Below are positions 56,501 through 64,000 of a DNA stretch of 64,000 nt, piece after piece. The stretch covers positions 3,548,536 to 3,612,535 of the forward strand of contig NC_087083.1 in assembly GCF_026151205.1 (NCBI RefSeq), read 5' to 3'. The notes below the pieces were generated by a model. It was given only the letters and a program-made list of their open reading frames with translations, did not search any database and was not told the origin of the DNA. The stretch comes from Bolinopsis microptera. Taxonomy: Eukaryota > Ctenophora > Tentaculata > Lobata > Bolinopsidae. Position 1 is the first letter of the stretch. The number at the start of each line of letters is the position of its first letter. The position numbers and the translations under genes are program-made.

Positions 56501-59500
56501 ATGATGCCTAAAACAGGAAAGCTGGAATGGGGACGATATTCAGAGTACCTTTCGTTCAAACTATTATTTGACTTTGATGAATTGTAAGTTAGATATTATC
56601 TAGTTTGTGTTGTGATTTGTGAAAACAATAATGAAATGAACAAGCCATAGTTCACTAAGGGCATCCTATAAACGATATGAGAGTTAACAAATTTAATTTA
56701 CTCAAGGAATTTCTTACCTGCGTCCGCGTGGACAATTAAACATTAAACCACAAACCATGTCAAAAATTAAAACTAAAAATGTAACCAATAGTAATCAATA
56801 GTTACCGCTAGTAACCACTAGTAATCATTAGTAACCACTAGTAACCAATAGTAACCAATAGTAACTACTTATAGTTACCAATAGTAACCACTAGTAACCG
56901 CTAGTAACCATGTGTGTCCAGGAGTCGGAGAGAGGAGAAGCACGTGATGAAGGTATTAGAGAGGAACTCTACTGAACTTCTTACAGCAGCAGTAGCCGCC
57001 TTCCTCACCCCTTTAGTGGGGTTGTTACAGTACAAGAGTGTAGCTCTCTTCATCATCCTAACAAGAGTACTGACACTCATCAATACTCCTACATATCACA
57101 ACAAACACACACTGGTAAGAGTACTGACACTCATCAATACCCCTACATATCACAAACAAACACACACTGGTAAGAGTACTGACACTCATCAATACCCCTA
57201 CATATCACAAACAAACACACACTGGTAAGAGTACTGACACTCATCAATACCCCTACATATCACAAACAAACACACACTGGTAAGAGTACTGACACTCATC
57301 AATACTCCTACATATCACAAACAAATACACACTGGTAAGAGTACTGACACTCATCAATACCCCTACATATCACAAACAAACACACACTGGTAAGAGTACT
57401 GACACTCATCAATACCCTACATATCACAAACAAACACACACTGGTAAGAGTACTGACACTCATCATTACCCCTACATATCACAAACAAACACACACTGGT
57501 AAGAGTACTGACACTCATCAATACTCCTACATATCACAAACAAACACACACTGGTAAGAGTACTGACACTCATCAATACCCCTACATATCACAAACAAAC
57601 ACACACTGGTAAGAGTACTGACACTCATCAATACCCTACATATCACAAACAAACACACACTGGTAAGAGTACTGACACTCATCAATACCCCTACATATCA
57701 CAAACCAAACACACACTGGTAAGAGTACTGACACTCATCAATACCCCTACATATCACAAACAAACACACACTGGTAAGAGTACTGACACTCATCAATACT
57801 CCTACATATCACAAACAAACACACACTGGTAAGAGTACTGACACTCATCAATACTCCTACATATCACAAACAAACACACACTGGTAAGAGTACTGACACT
57901 CATCAATACTCCTACATATCACAAACAAACACACACTGGTAAGAGTACTGACACTCATCAATACTCCTACATATCACAAACAAACACACACTGGTAAGAG
58001 TACTGACATCATCAATACTCCTACATATCACAAACAAACACACGCTGGTAAGAGTACTGACACTCATCAATACTCTACATATCACAAACAAACACACACT
58101 GGTAAGAGTACTGACACTCATCAATACTCCTACATATCACAAACAAACACACACTGGTAAGAGTACTGACACTCATCAATACTCCTACATATCACAAACA
58201 AACACACGCTGGTAAGAGTACTGACACTCATCAATACTCCTACATATCACAAACAAACACACACTGGTAAGAGTACTGACACTCATCAATACTCCTACAT
58301 ATCACAAACAAACACACACTGGTAAGAGTACTGACACTCATCAATACTCCTACATATCACAAACAAACACACACTGGTAAGAGTACTGACACTCATCAAT
58401 ACTCCTACATATCACAAACAAACACACACTGGTAAGAGTACTGACACTCATCAATACTCCTACATATCACAAACAAACACACACTGGTAAGAGTACTGAC
58501 ACTCATCAATACTCCTACATATCACAACAAACACACACTGGTAAGAGTACTGACACTCATCATTACCCCTACATATCACAAACAAACACACACTGGTAAG
58601 AGTACTGACACTCATCAATACCCCTACATATCACAAACAAACACACACTGGTAAGAGTACTGACACTCATCAATACTCCTACATATCACAAACAAACACA
58701 CACTGGTAAGAGTACTGACACTCATCAATACTCCTACATATCACAAACAAACACACACTGGTAAGGGTACTGACACTCATCAATACTCCTACATATCACA
58801 AACAAACACACACTGGTAAGGGTACTGACACTCATCAATACTCCTACATATCACAAACAAACACACACTGGTAAGAGTACTGACACTCATCAATACTCCT
58901 ACATATCACAAACAAACACACACTGGTAAGAGTACTGACACTCATCAATACTCCTACATATCACAAACAAACACACACTGGTAAGAGTACTGACACTCAT
59001 CAATACTCCTACATATCACAAACAAACACACACTGGTAAGAGTACTGACACTCATCAATACTCCTACATATCACAAACAAACACACACTGGTAAGAGTAC
59101 TGACACTCATCAATACCCCTACATATCACAAACAAACACACGCTGGTAAGAGTACTGACACTCATCAATACTCCTACATATCACAAACAAACACACACTG
59201 GTAAGAGTACTGACACTCATCAATACTCCTACATATCACAAACAAACACACGCTGGTAAGAGTACTGACACTCATCAATACTCCTACATATCACAAACAA
59301 ACACACGCTGGTAAGAGTACTGACACTCATCAATACCCCTACATATCACAAACAAACACACACTGGTAAGAGTACTGACACTCATCAATACCCCTACATA
59401 TCACAAACAAACACACACTGGTAAGAGTACTGACACTCATCAATACCCCTACATATCACAAACAAACACACACTGGTAAGAGTACTGACACTCATCATTA

Positions 59501-62500
59501 CCCCTACATATCACAAACAAACACACACTGGTAAGAGTACTGACACTCATCAATACCCCTACATATCACAAACAAACACACACTGGTAAGAGTACTGACA
59601 CTCATCAATACTCCTACATATCACAAACAAACACACACTGGTAAGAGTACTGACACTCATCAATACTCCTACATATCACAAACAAACACACACTGGTAAG
59701 AGTACTGACACTCATCAATACTCCTACATATCACAAACAAACACACACTGGTAAGAGTACTGACACTCATCAATACTCCTACATATCACAAACAAACACA
59801 CACTGGTAAGAGTACTGACACTCATCAATACTCCTACATATCACAAACAAACACACACTGGTAAGAGTACTGACACTCATCATTACCCCTACATATCACA
59901 AACAAACACACACTGGTAAGAGTACTGACACTCATCAATACCCCTACATATCACAAACAAACACACACTGGTAAGAGTACTGACACTCATCAATACTCCT
60001 ACATATCACAAACAAACACACACTGGTAAGAGTACTGACACTCATCAATACTCCTACATATCACAAACAAACACACACTGGTAAGGGTACTGACACTCAT
60101 CAATACTCCTACATATCACAAACAAACACACACTGGTAAGGGTACTGACACTCATCAATACTCCTACATATCACAAACAAACACACACTGGTAAGAGTAC
60201 TGACACTCATCAATACTCCTACATATCACAAACAAACACACACTGGTAAGAGTACTGACACTCATCAATACTCCTACATATCACAAACAAACACACGCTG
60301 GTAAGAGTACTGACACTCATCAATACTCCTACATATCACAAACAAACACACGCTGGTAAGAGTACTGACACTCATCAATACCCCTACATATCACAAACAA
60401 ACACACGCTGGTAAGAGTACTGACACTCATCAATACCCCTACATATCACAAACAAACACACACTGGTAAGAGTACTGACACTCATCAATACCCCTACATA
60501 TCACAAACAAACACACACTGGTAAGAGTACTGACACTCATCAATACTCCTACATATCACAAACAAACACACACTGGTAAGAGTACTGACACTCATCAATA
60601 CTCCTACATATCACAAACAAACACACACTGGTAAGAGTACTGACACTCATCAATACCCCTACATATCACAAACAAACACACACTGGTAAGAGTACTGACA
60701 CTCATCAATACCCCTACATATCACAAACAAACACACACTGGTAAGAGTACTGACACTCATCAATACCCCTACATATCACAAACAAACACACACTGGTAAG
60801 AGTACTGACACTCATCATTACCCCTACATATCACAAACAAACACACACTGGTAAGAGTACTGACACTCATCAATACTCCTACATATCACAAACAAACACA
60901 CACTGGTAAGAGTACTGACACTCATCAATACTCCTACATATCACAAACAAACACACGCTGGTAAGAGTACTGACACTCATCAATACTCCTACATATCACA
61001 AACAAACACACACTGGTAAGAGTACTGACACTCATCAATACTCCTACATATCACAAACAAACACACACTGGTAAGAGTACTGACACTCATCAATACTCCT
61101 ACATATCACAAACAAACACACACTGGTAAGAGTACTGACACTCATCAATACTCCTACATATCACAAACAAACACACACTGGTAAGAGTACTGACACTCAT
61201 CAATACTCCTACATATCACAAACAAACACACAATGGTAAGAGTACCGACACTCATCAATACTCCTCACACACTGGTAAAAATTTGGTGCAAAAAACAACA
61301 ACTTTTAAGAAACATGAAACTTTATTTTCGCGCTTTATCTAATATCTTTGTCAATCAATTAATTGAATGATGTGATAATCAAACACTGTACTTGCAGTGA
61401 ATATGAAGATGTTAGCAAGTGCTGTTGGGTGCTTTGTAGCATGTGCTTTTCAAACCTGGACTAATGTTTCTGCGTGGTGAGAATAATTACTTTCACTAGT
61501 TACCAATAGTAACCACTGGTTACCACTAGTAACCAATAGAAACCAATATTCTAAAACTTTGTAGTAACACTATTATAGTAACACTATTCACTAATAATAA
61601 CCATTAGTCACCATTAGTAACCAATAGTAACCACTGGTTACCACTAGTAACCAATATTCTAAAACTTTGCACTTTTATAGCTACACTATTCACTAATGGT
61701 AACCATTAGTCACCAATAGTAACCAATAGTAACCAATAGTAACCACTAGTAACCAATAGTCACCACTAGTAACCACTAGTAACCAATATTAACCAATAGT
61801 TACCACTACTATGTTTTTCTACGCGCAGGACTGTTGGATGTTGGATGGTACGAGTAGCTGTATTAACATTCGCTTATAGTCGAGCTACTGTAACATTCTC
61901 TGAATACCTCCAGTGAGTAACCTCTTATTACTTTTATTAGGGTACACCCCTTTTAGTAACCACTAGTAACCACTAGTAACCACTAGTAACCACTAGTAAC
62001 CACTAGTAACCACTAGTAACCACTAGTAACCACTAGTAACCACTAGTAACCACTAGTAACCACTAGTGACCACTAGTAACCACTAGTAACCACTAGTAAC
62101 CACTAGTGACCACTAGTAACCACTAGTAACCACTAGTAACCACTAGTAACCACTAGTAACCACTAGTAACCACTAGTAACCACTAGTAACCACTAGTAAC
62201 CACTAGTCATATCCACAGAAGAGTGAAAGGTCGACTGAGTTCGAAAAAAATAAGTGATATAAAGGAAGAAAGAAAAGGAACGGAGTTGTCGTTCAACAGA
62301 CTTAACCTCTACGCAGCCGGTCCAGTACTCGCCTTTCTAGCCCTTCTAGCATTCGATCTAGTTTTATCCTCCGTTACAACTTACAGTGTTGATATGGTAA
62401 GTTACCAATAGTAACTGCTAGTAACCAATAGTAACCAATAGTAACCAATAGTAACCAATAGTAACCAATAGTAAGCACTAGTAACTATTGGTTACTAGTT

Positions 62501-63188
62501 TTATCCTTCGTTACAACTTACAGTGTTGATATGGTAAGTTACCAATAGTAACTGCTAGTAACCAATAGTAACCAATAGTAACCAATAGTAACCAATAGTA
62601 AGCACTAGTAACTATTGGTTACTAGTTTTATCCTTCGTTACAACTTACAGTGTTGATATGGTAAGTTAGTTTACTTAGACACTTTTTAGTTATAATATTA
62701 AGTGATTCCATACTGTTTGAATTAAATAGTGTAAAAATAAGGCTTCAGTAAGAGAATCTTTAAAATGTTCAAACGTACACGCACCAAAACGAAACCTCAC
62801 GTTCTTTATCTAAAATCGTTATATTTGTTTATTTATGTATATCATTTAAATGATTGCAATTAAGTATTTTAAGGCGTTTATAGTGACCCTAGTAGTAATC
62901 AATACAATTATTACAATAATTTATTCAAGTTAAAGTAATAATTTTAATGTTTACTTTTTAACTGATTCTCAGGCGTTCCAGCTAAAAACCGTAGGAGTGC
63001 TCACAGTTCTTCTATTTATGAACAGTCAGTTTATAATCGCAAAGAGTAACTACTATGACAGGGATCACATCACACAGGTGTTGGAAATGTACGGGGAGAC
63101 CTTGCTGTCTCTCTATTATCTTCCCAAATCTGCTTTCTTCTATAGTTTCAGTGGAGACACTTTGCAAACTAAAGTATCTGCTGACTAA
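56501..63188 (+). CDS. Multi-pass membrane protein of unknown family
   Basis: Six exons: 56501-56583, 56922-57114 or -57169, 61398 or 61409-61476, 61829-61912, 62219-62396, 62973-63188 (stop TAA). Two combinations keep phase: donor at 57169 with acceptor before 61398 (295 residues), or donor at 57114 with acceptor before 61409 (273 residues). The protein starts MMPKTGKLEWGRYSEYLSF and has about five or six hydrophobic helices: LLTAAVAAFLTPLVGLL with LFIILTRVL, MLASAVGCFVACAF, VRVAVLTFAY, LYAAGPVLAFLALLAFDLVL and VGVLTVLLFMNSQFIIA. A charged loop (KKISDIKEERKG) precedes the fifth exon's helix and the tail is polar. I do not recognise the family. AATAAA lies 140 bp after the stop. Intron 2 is almost entirely a 55-bp array carrying donor sites, and intron 5 holds two extra copies of the exon 5 donor. 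Confidence 0.8.
57065..61262 (+). repeat. 55-bp array of exon 2 end plus donor, about 76 copies
   Basis: Each unit reads actgacactcatcaatactc + ctacatatcacaaacaaaca + cacactg followed by gtaagagt. The first unit is the coding end of exon 2 (LTLINTPTYH) and its donor at 57115; all later units repeat the donor. As 55 is not divisible by three, each step changes phase, and the frame closes after about two units. Confidence 0.96.
61495..61805. repeat. agtaaccaat repeats, intron 3
   Basis: Ten-base agtaaccaat / agtaaccact units mixed with a duplicated segment containing ccaatattctaaaactttg. Confidence 0.9.
61955..62208. repeat. Pure agtaaccact array, intron 4
   Basis: About 25 ten-base units ending 10 bp before the acceptor of exon 62219-62396. 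Confidence 0.96.
62357..62668 (+). repeat. Three copies of exon 5 end plus donor
   Basis: The exon 5 end (tagttttatcctccgttaca ... gttgatatg) and its gtaagt donor at 62397 recur with donors near 62534 and 62659, separated by agtaaccaat units. Confidence 0.93.
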
Positions 63189-64000
63189 TGCTGATACTAA
63201 TGGCAGTTTGCCAGGTTACAATATATTACTTTTGTTAATTTCAGTTTGGGTTATGATTTTGTAATTTATCGTGTTTGATTCTTGTTATCATTTTCTATAA
63301 TTACTACTTGTTCTGGTTTAACATTTTAATAAAACATTACTCTTTCTTGTAATATTAATAACAACAACAATAACTTAATGACCAAGTATTAGGGTTGTAG
63401 GAATCAATTTCTTCGTGGGGGGGGGGGGGGGGGGGGTGATTCACGATGTCAATCGTTCAAAGCTCGGCAAGGCCCAGTGGTGCATCTCGCTACAAGGGGG
63501 GGGGGGGACAAAATTATAGTCTTTAAAATATCGGGCGCTGTGCGCCTGAATGTCAAAACAGTGAAACATTCAGTAGTGTCAACCATGCCTGTAAAAGTTT
63601 AAAGTTCAAAGTTTATGACTTACCCTATAATACTTACCCCCTTCTGTCGGCCAGCGAGGGGTTTTGAAAGTTCGGACACACCCGGGGAGGGGTGGTCTGA
63701 AAATCTGCGACGTCCTAAGTAGATGGCCTCCAACAAAGTTCAGTTCACCGAATGGTACTAATATTGAGGAAATTAGCGAATTTTTACTGTTAATAAAATT
63801 GATTTGAAACAAAAAATTTGTCCAAAATTTACGTTATATTTCTGCTGACGTCAGCATTTTCATTTCCAAACCCGCTCTTTCCCCTTGGCTGCTGACGTCA
63901 TAACATGTTAACGCTCCCATACTCACAACTCGATTGTTCGATATTCCAGCTCAAACTTTTGAAGTTATCGGTATCTATGATAAGTCAAAGTCTAGACTGT
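63189..64000. other. 3' flank of the membrane protein gene
   Basis: Poly(A) signal at 63328-63333, G-runs at 63417-63436 and 63497-63508, and a segment near 63470-63495 (cccagtggtgcatctcgc) whose inverse occurs at 13245-13262. No gene seen to the right edge. Confidence 0.5.
63328..63333 (+). terminator. Poly(A) signal AATAAA
   Basis: Canonical hexamer 140 bp after the stop codon of the membrane protein gene. Confidence 0.65.

Overview
This is animal nuclear DNA from a genome I cannot place to species. Genes are split into many small exons by GT-AG introns, and the encoded proteins are metazoan: a golgin-84 homologue, a GT12 N-acetylgalactosaminyltransferase, a microsomal P450 and a RING-H2 protein. 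Telomere-type CCCTAA tracts and animal transposon families (Ty3/gypsy LTR, RTE-like LINE, hAT and mariner-like miniature elements) also occur. There is no bacterial signal: no operons, ribosome binding sites or CRISPR. One assembly gap of 100 N lies at 19825-19924. All exon structures were assembled by hand from splice-site consensus, codon phase and recalled family motifs, with no transcript data.

Layout. 1-9074 (minus): GOLGA5/golgin-84-like gene, 14 exons found, 3' end beyond the left edge. 9652-11518 (plus): two-exon P450, head to head with GOLGA5. 11.5-14.5 kb: small GC-rich repeated elements. 14547-17524 (minus): RING-H2 protein, 5' end uncertain. 18179-18482: hAT miniature element. 20755-29183: complete Ty3/gypsy element (minus) with equal-length LTRs and a 4-bp target duplication. 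30984-43330 (minus): 13-exon membrane-anchored glycosyltransferase with a ricin-type lectin domain in front of a GT12 catalytic domain; the reading frame closes exactly at 546 codons. 44.4-46.4 kb: satellites. 46.9-50.0 kb: RTE-like LINE (minus). 51.2-53.2 kb: telomere-like arrays bracketed by inverted short satellites. 54037-56028 (plus): secreted Gly/Pro/His-rich protein with an Arg-rich tail. 56501-63188 (plus): six-exon multi-pass membrane protein.

The most striking property is the tandem repeats. In at least three genes the repeat unit is not random intron DNA but a copy of an exon edge with its splice site, amplified from 3 to about 76 times beside the real exon. This gives arrays of candidate donors or acceptors, some with units that keep the reading frame (33-bp and 9-bp units, a 51-nt phase 0-0 block). 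A separate transposon insertion sits a few bases from a splice acceptor and may supply its branch point. I consider this set of splice-junction minisatellites the best candidate for something undescribed, followed by the lectin-GT12 fusion and the telomere cassette.
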